From: Cephalopachus bancanus
Taxonomy: Eukaryota > Chordata > Mammalia > Primates > Tarsiidae
Direction: 5' to 3'
Assembly (NCBI GenBank): GCA_027257055.1
Contig: JAPVLO010000138.1
Coordinates: 7,006,001 to 7,070,000, forward strand
Length of the DNA: 64,000 nt
Shown here: positions 24,470-37,622 of the stretch, one piece after another
Layout: each line of letters starts with the position of its first letter
Numbering within the stretch: position 1 is the stretch's first letter
Notes under the pieces: generated by a model
Told to the model about the DNA's origin: nothing
Databases searched by the model: none
The model's input: the letters and a program-made list of their open reading frames with translations, nothing else
Position numbers and translations under genes: made by a program

Positions 24470-24615
24470 TGTCAGCTAAGATCAGCAACCCTGGGTTCTT
24501 GGTCCATGACCAGGAAGATTAAGGAACACAGACATCAAAAGGATGAGTAAAAGAAGGAGTTTATTAAGCAACAAAGCTCTCCAGAAAGAGAGGGGACCCA
24601 AAATGAGTTATCCTC
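24470..24615 (-). mobile_element. ERV LTR fragment (R-U5 side), antisense
   Basis: It aligns closely with the end of the LTR at 39.8-40.5 kb: GTTCTTGGTCCATGACCAGG, CATCAAAAGGATGAGTAAAA, GAAGGAGTTTATTAAGCAAC and AGAGGGGACCCAAAATGA. TTTATT at 24559-24564 is the antisense polyadenylation signal. Homology fades after about 24610, so most of U3 is absent. At 24541-24559 the text runs straight through the point where the sister LTR carries a TINE. Confidence 0.8.
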
Positions 24616-24657
24616 AGATTTCCAAAGTGCTGGGATTGCAGGTGTGAGCCAATGTAC
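24616..24657 (-). mobile_element. short Alu 5'-head fragment, antisense
   Basis: TCCAAAGTGCTGGGATTGCA followed by GGTGTGAGCC is the reverse complement of the first 40 or so bases of an ordinary Alu. No rest of the element is present. Confidence 0.8.
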
Positions 24658-24804
24658 TTAAGGAAAACCTCCTCCCACCATTGTTCAAACACAAGCAAAA
24701 TCAGTGGTTTGCTGAGTGCTTTTGTACTGTATTGTGTGTTGTGCATTTGTATAACTATTGTAGACTTGAGAAATTTTTATTTGATGATAATTAGTCTTCA
24801 TTCA

Positions 24805-25060
24805 TTCATAGTCCAAGATGTCTATTCTAGTTCAGAGAGGAGCGTGGTCAGAGTCTATCCAGACAGCTCAGGACACAGTGCGGGACCAGCCCCGGACAGG
24901 ATGCCATCCATCACAGGGTCCACTCACACACACTCAGACTCACACTGGAGCCATGCAGCCCTGCCAGTTCATCTCAGGTACCCACTTTAGGGATACAGGA
25001 GGCCATTGGAGGGTGGACCTCCTCAAAGGGTCAGCTGACTGTTCCACTGATGGATGAAGA
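24805..25060. repeat. GC-richer dispersed-repeat-like segment
   Basis: CATCCATCACAGGGTCCACT followed by CACACACACTCAGACTCACA resembles an old mammalian dispersed repeat often seen as 'catcacagggcacactcacac'. Two overlapping plus-strand frames (ending 24990 and 25057) cover it but share no family resemblance. The name is unknown to me. Confidence 0.4.
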
Positions 25061-28000
25061 AGCAAGGGTGGTCCTTCTCGTTTTTTTGTTACCTCTGGTT
25101 GTAAATGGAGCTTAGATCCTTATTTGACTGTACTGGAGAAAGAATCCCCTTCCTCTTGCTGTTCAGCCTTTGTTAGAATGTAAAATTTTGTGTGATAATT
25201 TAGGCACTATTTAAAAGACAGAAAATTCTGACCCTCGAGATGAATCTCAGACTTTCAAAATGACAAAAATGTTCTTGCTTTGTGATACACACTGAGACAA
25301 TTTGCAGCAGAGTGTGTAATTAGCATAGTCGTAATTTCCTCTGCTTCCCAATAAACACATTTTTGTTTCCTTATCTTTCCACTTATCCTAATTTTGCCCA
25401 ACCACTTGCACCTTTGAGGTCAGACACTCATTTTTATGGGTTCGGCATAGTACACAATAATTTTCATATAGTTATTGCTAAAAAATTGCTTACTGAATAA
25501 ATAAATAAATTCTGACTCCTAGTGGTTTTCATTAACCGTCAACCAAGGAAACTCATTTCAATTAAGTAAACATTTGAATTCAAAAGTTTTAAAATTTCTC
25601 AGGAATCCTATGTGAATTTAAGACTCTAGGTCATTTCAAATTCTTTATACAATAAAGTAGAAATCCAAAAAGAATAAGATATAGAATCTAGTATAGAAAC
25701 CTTGAATTTCAATAACTGCTTTCCTCTTAGTCACTTTCAAACATCTTATAGCAGAAATCAGATAATATAAAGATATTTTCATAGAAACAATATAGTTTGG
25801 AAAAAAATGATAAGAAAATTGTCAGATGACTTTTGGGAAAACTAAGCACCATTGCCATAGACTTCTCAAACTTTCTATTACAATGATCTGGGAAAACAAG
25901 GTTTTTCATAAAATAAACAATAAGCACAAGGATTCCAGGAATTAACACCTAGACTGTCTCCAGGCATATAACTCTTCCAGCCTAATGCAATACCTATTTA
26001 CAAAATTAAATCTTTCAAATCAGCTATTCAACTTCTGCAAATCATCTTGATGTTTACAATGATGGCTTTTAAGTTTCTTTCTTTGGTTAACCAATATGAT
26101 GTTTCCCCAACCACAATTTCTGTCAATTAGCCCAGTATTTATAGTTAGCTGTTTAATTCATGTGTAATTATAGGAATTTTAAGAGGAGAAAACATCAGTG
26201 ATTCCATTCTTTCATCCGTGAAAAGACTAACGGTTTTCATAAAATTCATTTTCATAATATCCCATTTCAAACTGGACTCCACAGTGCATTTCACATCTAC
26301 GTTGAACAGCAAAATAGACCACAGATGAAAGAGGATTCATCCAATTACTATGAGCAAAGTAGCTTTAACTTCCTTTAGATATCTGCTAGCAAAATATAAA
26401 ATGACACTTCCCGTACACTTCAGAGCACAATAGGACCTTTATTGATTTTCATATCATGTTCTTTAGTCTGAGACGGCTCTCTTGAGAACTCCACTTCCCA
26501 GCAGGAAAAAAATTGCCTTTTCTACGTTTGAAATCTCAGGTCTATTAATGCATCTCTCACTGGAGACACTGTCATTTTAGTTCTATTTCTTTGTTGTTGA
26601 TGTGTCTACACCTTGCTATTGTAGTGCCCTAATGGATCCTAGGGTTGTAGGTCAAAGTATGAAAACAAAAGATGAAATTGCTTAGCCTGTGAATCAATAA
26701 AAAAGACTCTTAACACTTTTTCTAAGTATGAAATGTGCAACCAATGAAGTGTAATAAGTGCATTCAACCTTGTACTAAACTATAAATAGAATATTTCTAA
26801 CTCTCAGCATTTATATACTAAAATGAAGATAAATGGTTACTATTATTCAACATATAATATCTAGATCAAGATAAAAGCAACCAAAGTGCATTTATTATGT
26901 TGACTAAAATATTATATTATAGTATTTTCAAAAGTTACCTCCAAATGACATTGGATAGTTCTGTGATTATCCCCCTCAATAATCTAATTTAAAATTATAT
27001 GGAATAAAAGTATACTCAAGGACAAATATATTTATCTCTTACACTGACCTTTTTAAAATCAACTAATTGTCAGTTAAAATCACCATGTAAGGAAATAAGT
27101 TTCTATTTGAAATTAATTGAGATAAAACATAAAAGAATAAAAATACATAGTGTTTTCAATGGGAATCATATATTTTTAGAATGTCTTTCATTTATTTCTC
27201 ATCGGTTGAATCAATTTTTTACTTTTTAAAATAATTTACAGATTTTGATAGTTTTATTATCTAATAATTTCATTTCTATATAGTTAATCTTTATAGGTAG
27301 ATTTATTATGTAACAACACTATTACTAAAAATGATTCAAAGATTACTTACCAAAAGAAAAACTATGCCAAAATATCTTGTGAAAATTTATTATTTTAGAC
27401 TACTCAAGCTTTATATTAGCTTTTTTCCTTAGAATAGCTGTTTTAAACAACTTAAACATTTTTATTTCTGTTCTTTTTATTTTATTCATTTTAATCTTTC
27501 TTATTAAATCTATTAAATCTAAACTAATTTCCCTGGCAGTAATGTGGGATATACTTCCTTTTGCCATAATTTTATTTTTTTAAATGATTTCTTTATGAGT
27601 CTTCACAATAATATAACATAGCACATATTAACTTCTAATGAACTGAAACTGTATTAGCCACCATGTCAAACTTTCTTAATGGAATTGTAATAAATATTTT
27701 AAGGTCTTAAATTATTGTTTCAGTGATTGAAGCAACCATTCAATATCATGCAGACCATGTAGACAAAGCCCATGAAATGTTATAGACAATTTTTATAAAT
27801 TAATATCCCATACCATTGGCTATTCTGAAGAGGATAACCTTTTATTCTCCACTAATTAATTACTGAATTTTACACTTACTTTTGTAATAATGCTTATTTG
27901 ATAGACTATAATTGGTGTTTTGACTAAAATAGAAATGTATAAATGTATCTAAAACGCAAGTGGTTGATCATGGTATATTTAAAGTGGACCACATTACTTA

Positions 28001-28647
28001 TTATTACAATATAAATAAGTTTTTATTACCAATGTTTCAACTATGAACTTTTGGGAAAATATTACATTAGAAAACAAGAGAAGTAATCAGAAAATTTTAA
28101 AGTATTTTTTTATTAACAGAGCACATGGCTTAGATATCATTTAATTAGCAGCGCATGTGATCCTTTTCAAATGTGAGTGAACATAAAATAACTTGACTGG
28201 CTGCCAAAAATATTCGTAGCCACTCAAAGAAGGTACAAGTGCTATATGTGAAAACCCAGAGAAAAATCCTACACCTTTAAACCAAATTTCAGGAAAGCAA
28301 ATATGTACCAGATTTCTTAGAACTATTAAAAACATAGTTGACAAATCAGCAAGAACTGAGAAGTGATGCTGACCAAGATAATGGCAGAAGGAAAGGAGAT
28401 GATACTGGGATGCTTATTACTCAAATCAATACTACCTAAGGGCTTAGGAAATCAACTCAGAATGCTGTGATATCTTTCAACACTATTACTGTTGAAATAT
28501 ACATGTGCCCTCTGTTAGGATATACTTAAAGTAAGGGAAGCATCATGCTTGAAAGCAAATGTGGCTATGAAATTTGATGGACTTCAGTGGTAATGTATTC
28601 AAAATAATGATTTTTAAGCCAGGGAGTTTAGTTTGATTTCTATCCTT
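25061..28647. other. AT-rich DNA, almost nothing recognised
   Basis: Around 25430-25515 there is a possible diverged MIR/L2 tail (GGCATAGTACACAATAATTT ending in TGAATAAATAAATAAAT). Otherwise no repeat, RNA gene or exon was recognised. Confidence 0.45.
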
Positions 28648-28662
28648 AAAAATACACAGTCA

Positions 28663-28752
28663 CTGGGTAACCCTGTCGGGCTCCCTCCCACTGTGAGAGG
28701 TTATCTGTCCTCTTAATAAATCCTGCTTTCTCAAAAAAAAAAAAAAACAAAA
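28663..28752 (+). mobile_element. TINE copy 2: retroposed ERV LTR R region
   Basis: The body 28665-28732 begins GGGTAACCC and ends TTAATAAATCCTGCTTTC-TC, followed by about 20 A with one C. The target duplication is AAAAATACACAGTCA (28648-28662) against AAAAACACAATCA (28753-28765). It is closest in sequence to TINE copies 1 and 3, and more distant from the LTR at 42.5 kb. Confidence 0.9.
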
Positions 28753-28765
28753 AAAAACACAATCA

Positions 28766-30070
28766 TAAGACTACCTGTCAACTGTAATCACTATAGTGCA
28801 TTGGCCATGACCATTATTTGAATTAACCAATTAACAATAATATGCCCTTCAAAGTTACCTGCATTGAAAAGAATATGTTTTGTTAAAATAGTGCAACCAC
28901 AAATATTTACTTATTTTCTATTTAATTAGAAATTATTTTTACTGTTTCATATTGAAAAATTTGAGCTATATGTGTGTACACATGCACACACACATTATAC
29001 ATGTTTGATAAATACATTACAAACATTTAACATATTTTAAAAGATAGACTGCAGAGTCTCTAAGAAAGGTATATGTGTCACCATTAATGTTTCAGTCAAA
29101 ATCTGAAGAAGGAAAATTTGTCCCTCTAAATATTATCCAAGAGAAAGCTTTTTAATGTGGCAAGGGTACAATTTTGAGTGGAGATTTTAAAGTTTTGGTT
29201 TTGGTTTTTTTGTTTGTTTTTTTGTTTTGTTTTGTTATTATTTTTCTTTTTAGTAGCTACAGAAAACAAATGTAATGGCAGTCAGATGGCTGTGGTTGTA
29301 TCAAAATGTTGAAAGCACCAATTGCCCCAAAACAGTGACTTTAAACCCCACTAGAGGAAAGACCACAGAGCGATGAACACTGTTTCTATCCTTTGCCATG
29401 CAGAGCATAACCTTCAGAAAGCCATACGATATGTTTATCTTTGAAAAATGACCCTAGAACCCAAAGAACAAACATTGCTGATGACATAGTTAAGAGAAAG
29501 CCAAGAATTTTAAAACAGTAAGAGCTATTACTCAGAAAACAATTTTATTTAACATAGAAAGTAGAATGTCAAATTTGGGTAAGATTCAAAATTGAACGTG
29601 GCTCCCTTACTTTACAAAAAAAATCAAGACATCATATGAACATTGTTCTTTATGGAAATTCATCAGAAACATTTTAAACTGTAAAGTTATTTACAATTTA
29701 GTACATTTCATAGGGTGGATTTTCCTCTTTAATTGAGTGTAATGATGATTATGAAATAAATGCCCCTATATTTTTCTTTTGTTGGTTATGAGTAATTATT
29801 TATTCATTATTAACAGGAAAAGAAGATTAAGTTGCACATATGACAAAAGGCTAAATACTTTTAGGTATAAATTATGCATTTAAGTTACTTGTAAAAATTC
29901 CCTTAGCATCTTTTGCTTGTGTGTACAGTAACATATACTACTAGAAAGAGGCAAAATATTTTAGAGAAAAAAGCCTAAAGCCACAATTCAATACCACAGT
30001 CAGAAAAAAATCAATTCAATATATATACTTTTTCCTTATTTAAAAAAGAGACTGAGCATAAGAAAATCCA
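28766..30070. other. AT-rich DNA with a T/G-rich tract
   Basis: A TTTTG/TTTTTG-rich tract lies at about 29188-29250. No gene or transposon was recognised. Confidence 0.45.
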
Positions 30071-30270
30071 CAGCTTGTGTACACCCAGTATGGCACCGGC
30101 TACTGTATCTCTGGTCCAGAATGAAAGGGAAGAGACCACCATGCAATCTAGTAGCCCAGAGAAATGTCCTCGAGATATCTCCAAATCACAACCCTCTCCA
30201 GCACTTGGGCTCATAAGAAGAGAAGCTCTCCTTGAGTTCTTGTATCAGCAGTCTGCTGCACAGGGCTAAA
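30071..30270 (+). other. exon-like open patch, unproven
   Basis: A frame is open from before 30075 to a TAA at 30267-30269, reading through SPEKCPRDISKSQPSPALG and RREALLEFLYQQSAAQG. The patch is less AT-rich than the surrounding several kilobases, and a CAG precedes it at 30071-30073. I do not recognise a protein. The minus strand is also open over 67 codons, which weakens the case. It could equally be chance or an unrecognised old repeat. Confidence 0.2.
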
Positions 30271-33261
30271 GAGACCAAAAGCACTTCCAGTTTAAGTGGA
30301 TTTGTAGAGGCTTTCAGTCAAAAATGAGTATAAAAATTATAGCAATTTGAATAATTAAAACTTTACTAGTTAAACAATAAAAAACTTTAGAATTATGAAA
30401 CTGAAAAAACAAATTAATACTAGTGGGTGTTTTGCATGATTATAAGATAATATTGCTTATTTTATGATATTGTATACTATTAATTCATTTTAAATATATC
30501 ATTCTTAAATTTTGTAAAGTTTCCATTTCAACATGATTAACAATCTAATTGTAAAGCATATGTGACAAAGATTTGAATTCTCTGCAATTGATACGTATTG
30601 TTGCCTAATTATTTCAAAAAGATAGTTTTTAATTTTTGGAAATTTTTATATCTATATTATATTTTTCAATGTTGAGAAGAACATAAAATACACAATAATA
30701 ATTTTTTTAAAGAACAGCAAGTATAATGTGATTAAGCTTACCAGTTAGCATCTAAAGCTCACTGCAACATGCAGGTAAAGACTTTTGGAGAGATATCATT
30801 AAAAACAAAATTTCTTCTTAACTTAGAAAACCTGTCTACAACGGTAGAAGCAAATAAACTTTTCTTATTGAATAAGCATTAAACCAAAATATCATGCACA
30901 TCAAGGCAACCCACTAAAGATGTTGCAAAGAATAAAAAAAAATAAAACTCACTCTTTTTTATAGCCAAGCAGATGCAACCCATTACATACATGTTCTCAT
31001 GTTAAACAATAACTAGTCCTTAAGTAAGAGGATTTGACAGAATCATTTGTCACACATAGTTTATTCTAAATTTACTTGGCAACTGGAGTGACCCTCTGTA
31101 TTGGCTAATTATCCTTATCCAATGGAAAAATAAACTACTCATATCTCCATGACAGGAAGTAATTTTACCACTTGGACCAAGGTTTCCTTGGTAGTTAGGT
31201 GCCTAACCTTTAATAGAAACTGTTAAATAGGAACATTGCCTCTCCTGATGATTACATTCCAAAAAAAGGTCTTTAAGAAAGTCACCCTTGGGTCATAAAG
31301 CTGGTGAGAGGTATAATTTAGTTTTTAAAAAGATTTACCGACATTCCTCAAAGACAAAGAAAGAACTTAAAATTAGATGTTTCCCAAAGTAAATGCTGCA
31401 AGAAAAAAAAAGGAAATCCCACCCCTCATTTTCAAAAGAAGCATTTATTTTTTTCCTTTGTTGATTTACATTTACCCACAAAGGACCATCTGCCCAAACT
31501 TATCACAAGTACAATATTGACTAACTCAAAGTCCCATGACAATGAACACTTAATAATTTGTAAATTGTCAGTTCCATCATTATTATCTATACTTTTGCTA
31601 GGCTTATAATGTACTTTTCTCTGAATAGCTCAATTTTATCCAATGAGAAATTATGTCATAGAAGTTATGGTAGATGGAAAGATACTTTTTAAACATTTAA
31701 ATTCAGCAAATATTTGAAATGTCAATAAGCAATTTATTTACAATCAAATGATACTCTTAACACGATGTAAAAAAAAGCAAAAACAAACCTCACAAAACAA
31801 AGACTTCACTACTTTTATTTATTTTACTATCTTTGTTAATCCAGTTTCTGATTTTAAGAAATGAAGTCAAATTAATTTGTTTTTAATCATTTTATCCCAA
31901 ATACACAAGTGAAATTAAACCAGTAATATCAAGGAAACACTCTGGAAGAAAGAAAAAGCATACTTAAACAAGTTAAGATGTGTTTGAATAGTGTCCACAT
32001 AAGCAAAATTTGTTATTTTATAATAGGTTGGTTATACAAATTGAGCAATATTTGGTTGTTCTTATAAAAATTGTACAAATATAATGCAATAAAAGTCACT
32101 GATAGGTTTATAAAATAATAATAAAATAAGCAAATTTAATTATTGATTTGCTAGGGAACACCGGGGGAATAAAACTTTAGTCTGCAGGCACAATTGCCTA
32201 TATACTTAATGCAACTCAATTTTCTTTTCCCCTTATTGTTTTTCTCTGTCTTTTCAGTACTGGCTAAATTTTCCTAGATATTACCTTAATTCCTTTCTCT
32301 CCTGTCTACTACTAGAGTCCTTTTTCTGAGTAATACATTTTGCTATAAAACACTAATGAATGAGCTATTTTGTGGAACACATCTCATAGGAAGACATAGT
32401 GAGAGATAATTCTGCTTTCAAGGATGTAGCAGAAATCGATTATAAAAAAAAAGAACTAAAAATTAATGTAGAAACACCCAAGCAGCTGATTAATTAGAAA
32501 ATCATAGCTAAATATAACTTTGGAACACCTGCTATATACTTTTTTGTCTGTCATTCTAATAAGGTCTTTTTATGCTACTTTCTATTTTTAAAACTATATA
32601 AACCTGCACTTTTATATTCTAAAAGAAGTTACTCAAGAACTATAATCTCTCTATAAAGTATTACTTTATTGTCTTTTTTTACGAGATCTGTATCACAAGA
32701 AAACAATATATTCTAAGATCATTAACATTGCTTTTTATATACAACATATGTAACATTTAGACAGCAATCATACAACTATGCTTACTGTCTTAGAAAATAG
32801 TACTATTTCCTTGCTATTCTGCTTAATGTCAGTGTGAATCTCAAATATTCTCAAGTTTTTCCTTTTGAGTTGTCATAAAATCCATATTGAGCATGTCATA
32901 CTTGTTTGAAACAATGACCTCTTTTGAAGACATATTGCTTGAATATTAGTAGATGTACAGTATTAAATTATGTGCTTTAATTGAATTACCTAGTGATTAA
33001 ACTTGTTTCTTTACTAAATTTTAAAAGTCATATAGAGATAACATTATGCTGATTGATGACATCACTATTTTTGTTCAAAACAAAGATCAAGTAGAATCTT
33101 CCAGCATCATTGAAACATAAGAAAATCTCTTATAATTGAATAAAAACAAATCAGCAAATTATTATATAAGTTAAACCATTCCAAACACTTTTCTAAATGT
33201 GGTGCTGATAGTATACATTTAGCAATCTGTATTAATTTAATAAAACATGCAGACAACTAAA
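30271..33261. other. AT-rich DNA, nothing recognised
   Basis: About 3 kb with no assignable repeat or gene. Confidence 0.45.
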
Positions 33262-35408
33262 CGTGCAGCCAACACTGTGCTTAATGGGCAGAAGCATTTC
33301 CCCTCAGAACCACAACAAGATGGGGATGTCATTTCTCACTATTCCTATTTAACATAGTACTGAAAGTCCTAGCCAAAGCAATCAGGCAAGAAAAATAATT
33401 AAGAATTATCCAAACAGAAAAACAGAAAGCTAAATTATCTATTGTCTCAGATAATATGATTCCATACCTGGATAATCCAAAAGATTCCACCAAAAAACTC
33501 CTAGCCCTAATAAATGACTTCAGTAAAATGTTCAGATACAAAATCTACCCTCAAAAATCTATTGCATTTGTATACATACAAACAGACTGAAAACAAAATA
33601 AAAAACACAACCCCATTCTCAATAGCCACACACAAAAAGATAACTATCTCAAAATACATCTAACTAAAGAGGTGAAAAATCTCTACAAGAACTACAAAAC
33701 ACTACTAAAGGAAAACAAAAATGACATGAACAGATGGGAAAATATCCCATGTGCATGGATTGGAAGAATCAATATTGTTAATTTGTCTATACTGCCCAAA
33801 GCAATCTACAGATTCACTATAATCCCTACCAAACTACCAGCACTATGTTTCACAGATCCAGAGAAAACAATACTTAAATTCATATGGAAGCAAAAAAGAG
33901 CCTAAAATAGTCAAAGTAATCCTAAGCAACAAGAACAAAGCTGGAGCATAGCACTGCCAGACTTCAAACTTTACTACACAGTTACAGTAACCAAAATAGC
34001 ATGGTACTAGTACAAAACTAGTCGCATAGATCAATGGAACAGAATAGAGAACCCAGAAATAAAACCACTGACCAACAAGTGACTCATCTTTGGCAAAGCT
34101 GACAAGAACAAACATTAGGAAAAAGACACACACTATTCAAAAAATGGTATAGGGGAAACTGGCTAATCATATGCAGAAGGATGAATTTGGACCCCTACAT
34201 ATAAACATACATACAAATTAACTCAAAATGAATAAACAACTTAAATATATGACTCAAAAATATAAAAATCTTAGAAGAAAACCTAGACAACACCCTCCTG
34301 GGTATGGGTTTAGTCAATGAACTTATGACCAAGTCCTCAAAGGCAAAGGCAGGAAAAACTAAAATTGACATATAAGAAATCATCAACTTAAAAAGCTTCT
34401 GCATAGCAAAATAATAATAATGATAATAATAGTAATAATATTAATAAAGAAAGTAAAGAGAATCCACTGAATGGGAGAAAATATTCACAAACTATACATC
34501 TGACAAAGGCCTAATGTCCAGAATCTATAAAGGATTCAAATAAATAGACAAGAAACAACAACAAACATACACAACTCACCCCATTATAAAGTAGGCAAAG
34601 AATATAACAGACATTTCTCAAAGGAAGACATACAAGTGGCCAACAAACATATGAAACAATGTTTAATATCACTAATCATCACAGAAATGCAAATCATAGC
34701 CACAATGAGACACCATAAAAAAACAACAGACGTTGGCAAGGCAGCAGAGAAAAGGGAACTCCCATACACTGTTGGCAGGAATGTATGCTGGATTGGACTA
34801 GAAATAAACCTTTGTGAAAAGCAATTTGAAGATTTCTCATATAATTAAAAATAGATTTACCATTTGACCCAGTAATCCCACTACTTGGTAGATACCCAAA
34901 GGAGTATAAATCATCCTACAAAAAAAAAAAGCCCAAACATAAAACAACAAAAAACCTGTACTCATGTTTCTTGCAGCACTACTCACAATAGCAAAAACAT
35001 GAGACCAATTCTCAAGTCCATCAATGGTGGACTGGATAAAGGGGATGTGGTACATATACACCATGGAATACTATGCAGCCATAAAAATAACAAAATCATG
35101 TCCTTTGTAGTAACATGGATGCAACTGGAGGACATCATTCTAAGTGAATTATCACAGGAACAGAAAACAGAATACTACATGTTCTCACTAATAAATGGGA
35201 GCTAAACACTGGTCACACATGGGCACAAGGATGGGAATAATCCATACCCAGCACTACAAAAGGTAGAGAAGGAATAAAAGTTGAAAAACCTCTTGTTGAG
35301 TACCATGCCCAACACCTGGGTGCAGACTCATTAGAAGCACTCACCATCATGCAATATACCTATGTAACAAGTTTTCATATGTATTTCTTGAATCTAAAAA
35401 TAAAAGTT
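33262..35408 (+). mobile_element. L1, 5'-truncated, plus strand
   Basis: ORF2 from the middle of the reverse-transcriptase domain to the C-terminus, then a 3' UTR. Landmarks: CAGATAATATGATTCCATAC, a segment reading [22 protein letters not shown], ATGGAAGCAAAAAAGAGCCT, CACCATGGAATACTATGCAG and an end AATCTAAAAATAAAAGTT. Frames are broken (for example at 33.9 kb), so ORF2 is a pseudogene. The 3' UTR is of an older primate type, unlike the CCCCACATCTTT ending of the tarsier-type L1s. Several frames on both strands in this interval are its shadows. Confidence 0.93.
34409..34447. repeat. (TAA)n tract inside L1
   Basis: ATAATAATAATGATAATAAT with further TAA units interrupts the L1 ORF2 remnant. 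Confidence 0.9.
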
Positions 35409-35422
35409 AAAAAGGAAAATGT

Positions 35423-35706
35423 GGCCGGGCTTGGTGGCTCAGCCTGTAATCCCAGCACTTTGGGAGGCTGAGGTGAGTGGATTGCCTGAGCCCACGAGTT
35501 CAAAACCCGCCCGGGGAAATTGGCGAGACCTCATCTCTACAATAAATCAAAAATTAGCTGGGCATGGTAGCGTGGCCTGTAGTTCCAGCTACTTGGAAAG
35601 CTGAGGCGGAAGGATCGCCGGAGCCCAGCAGGCGGATGCTGCGGTGGCCGGAAGCGTGGCACTGCACTCCAACCTGGGCGACGAAGTGAGACTCCATCTC
35701 AAAAAA
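35423..35706 (+). mobile_element. Alu dimer, tarsier-type, full length
   Basis: GGCCGGGCTTGGTGGCTCAG head, linker ACAATAAATCAAAAATTAG, end GAGACTCCATCTC and an A tail. Perfect 14-bp duplication AAAAAGGAAAATGT at 35409-35422 and 35707-35720, placed immediately after the L1 end. Confidence 0.97.
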
Positions 35707-35720
35707 AAAAAGGAAAATGT

Positions 35721-36087
35721 TATCTTATGTTTGCAGGTCAGAATATCACAACTGCTATAACAGAGAATGCCTGATTTGAACTGAAATTGATGGAAGCAGA
35801 AATTGAAGAATTGGATAGTCAATGAATTTGTGTGTTCTCCAGTTGTCTGAAACACTTGGAGACTTGTCTGAAGTTTCAGGAAGCAAATATTGAGCAGAGT
35901 GTTGAGAAATACCAACCCCCTATAGAAAAGTCTAGCTAAGATAAGGAAATCTGATAAAAGGAAGACTGCTTGAAGGAATTTCTTTTAGTATAAAAAAAAT
36001 AAAAAGAAGAAGAAAAAAGGATCATTAAGTAACTTCAAATACATGAAGGTCAAGTATGAATTTTTTTAAAGAAAAGTATGTGATTAA
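35721..36087. other. nothing recognised
   Basis: Spacer between two Alus. Confidence 0.4.
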
Positions 36088-36208
36088 GTTCAGGCCTGGT
36101 GGTTCATCTCCATAATCTAACACTTTGGGAGGTTGAAGCAGGAGGATGGCTTTAGCCCAGGAGTTCGAGACCAACCTGGGCAACATAGAGAGACATCCTT
36201 TCAATGAA

Positions 36209-36247
<39 letters not shown>

Positions 36248-36407
36248 ATATTAGTCGGGCGTGGTGTACACCTGTGGTCTCAGATCCTTGGAAGACTGAG
36301 GCAGAAGGATCTCCTGAATGCAGGATGTTGAGGCTGTGATGAAAAGTGATTGTGCCACTGCACTCCAGCCTGAGTGACAGAGTGAGAACCCCGGTTCAAT
36401 TTTTTTT
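36088..36407 (+). mobile_element. older Alu with expanded linker
   Basis: CAGGCCTGGTGGTTCATC head, a left arm, a linker swollen into about eleven AAAT units at 36205-36250, then a right arm ending CCAGCCTGAGTGACAGAGTG. Flanks AAAGTATGTGATTA and AAATGTATGTCACTG suggest a worn target duplication. Confidence 0.9.
36205..36250. repeat. (AAAT)n microsatellite in Alu linker
   Basis: About eleven uninterrupted AAAT units replacing the normal A-rich mid-Alu linker. Confidence 0.97.
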
Positions 36408-36421
36408 AAAATGTATGTCAC

Positions 36422-37475
36422 TGCAATAAATGCGTGCAAATAAAGACAAAGGTGGGTTATGGCTCAATTTATGGAATATAACTCTACCAATTAATTAGTT
36501 CAGTTTCCATAAAATGACAAGTAGGTGTCCTGCTCTATAAACAAAAGCAAAGAATATTTTCTCACTTGCTTTACAATGACTCATAAATGGTAGATCTTTG
36601 AGACTAGTAGAACACTGTGTACATTTTATAATAGGCAGTATTTATTTAGTGTTAAGAATTTTTGGAAGAAATGTAAATATTTCAAATGTTCTGAATGAGG
36701 CTATTGTTCTTTCAGGGCCATGAATTTAATGGATACTTATACACCAGAGAAAAAATTTCTTAAAATATTTGGAAGCAAGTTGATTTGTATATTTCTTATA
36801 CTACACATTTAACTTCCAGGAAATCAAGTAAGATTTGGAAAATCTATTAAAAAATTATTTTTCATATTGGGTTAGTATAAACTTCATATATTCCATATTT
36901 TAATGAAAAATTTAAGATTTAAATAGATAGTGTGATAGTAGGTTCAAGGAATATATGTTATTTTTTCTTACAAATTCAGTGACAGGATTTATGATCTTAC
37001 TGTAAATCTCTACATGGGAGAGTATAAAATCTGTGATGTATTTGTATAGGTGTTTGTATATGTAATGTGCACTCTTGGATTGTAAAATTGCCCTGGGTAA
37101 CTGTTTGATAATAATAAACTACCAGCCCCGGGAAATGTTACAGCCAGCTATTCTGTTTTCCTGTGGTACAAGGTTAGAGTTATTTGCAAATAACTTCCCA
37201 ATGAAAAAGATTTGTCTTTTAAATTACCTTGACACTGATAAAGGAGTGTAGCTAGGAATGAGAAAGTTCACTTTATTTTGTATCTTTCTAGATATTCCTA
37301 AAAAACGAAGTGGTCATAGTGGTCAGAAAATTGAATAAAATTAGAGAGAGGGAATGTCATCAGGTTCAATTCTAACTGCTACTTTATTAAGTTGTGTGGG
37401 TGTTGGCAAACATACCCCATATGGGAAAGTTCTTTGTGTTTTATTTGTAACCCTTTTGCCTAACATGAAAAACAA
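36422..37475. other. nothing recognised
   Basis: AT-rich DNA. A short GC-richer bit near 37.08-37.15 kb matches nothing I know. Confidence 0.4.
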
Positions 37476-37514
<39 letters not shown>

Positions 37515-37524
37515 ACACACACAC
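37476..37524. repeat. (CA)n microsatellite
   Basis: About 24 CA units with one CC interruption near 37513. Confidence 0.97.
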
Positions 37525-37622
37525 GTATGAAGGAATCATGGAATTTTTATAATCCTAACATTGCTAATATATTTCCCACTTGGAAAAAGTAAAGAAATAG
37601 TCACAAAACTAGGGTTAAGTTA

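Noticed and set aside
24652..25057. Overlapping plus-strand frames of 112 and 79 codons as a candidate gene
   Set aside because: The stretch resembles an old dispersed repeat, and both frames are equally open, which suggests composition and not coding.
37081..37150. GGTAACTGTTTGATAATAATAAACTACC-like text as another possible TINE
   Set aside because: It lacks the CTCTCAATAAATCC core, tail and flanking duplication.
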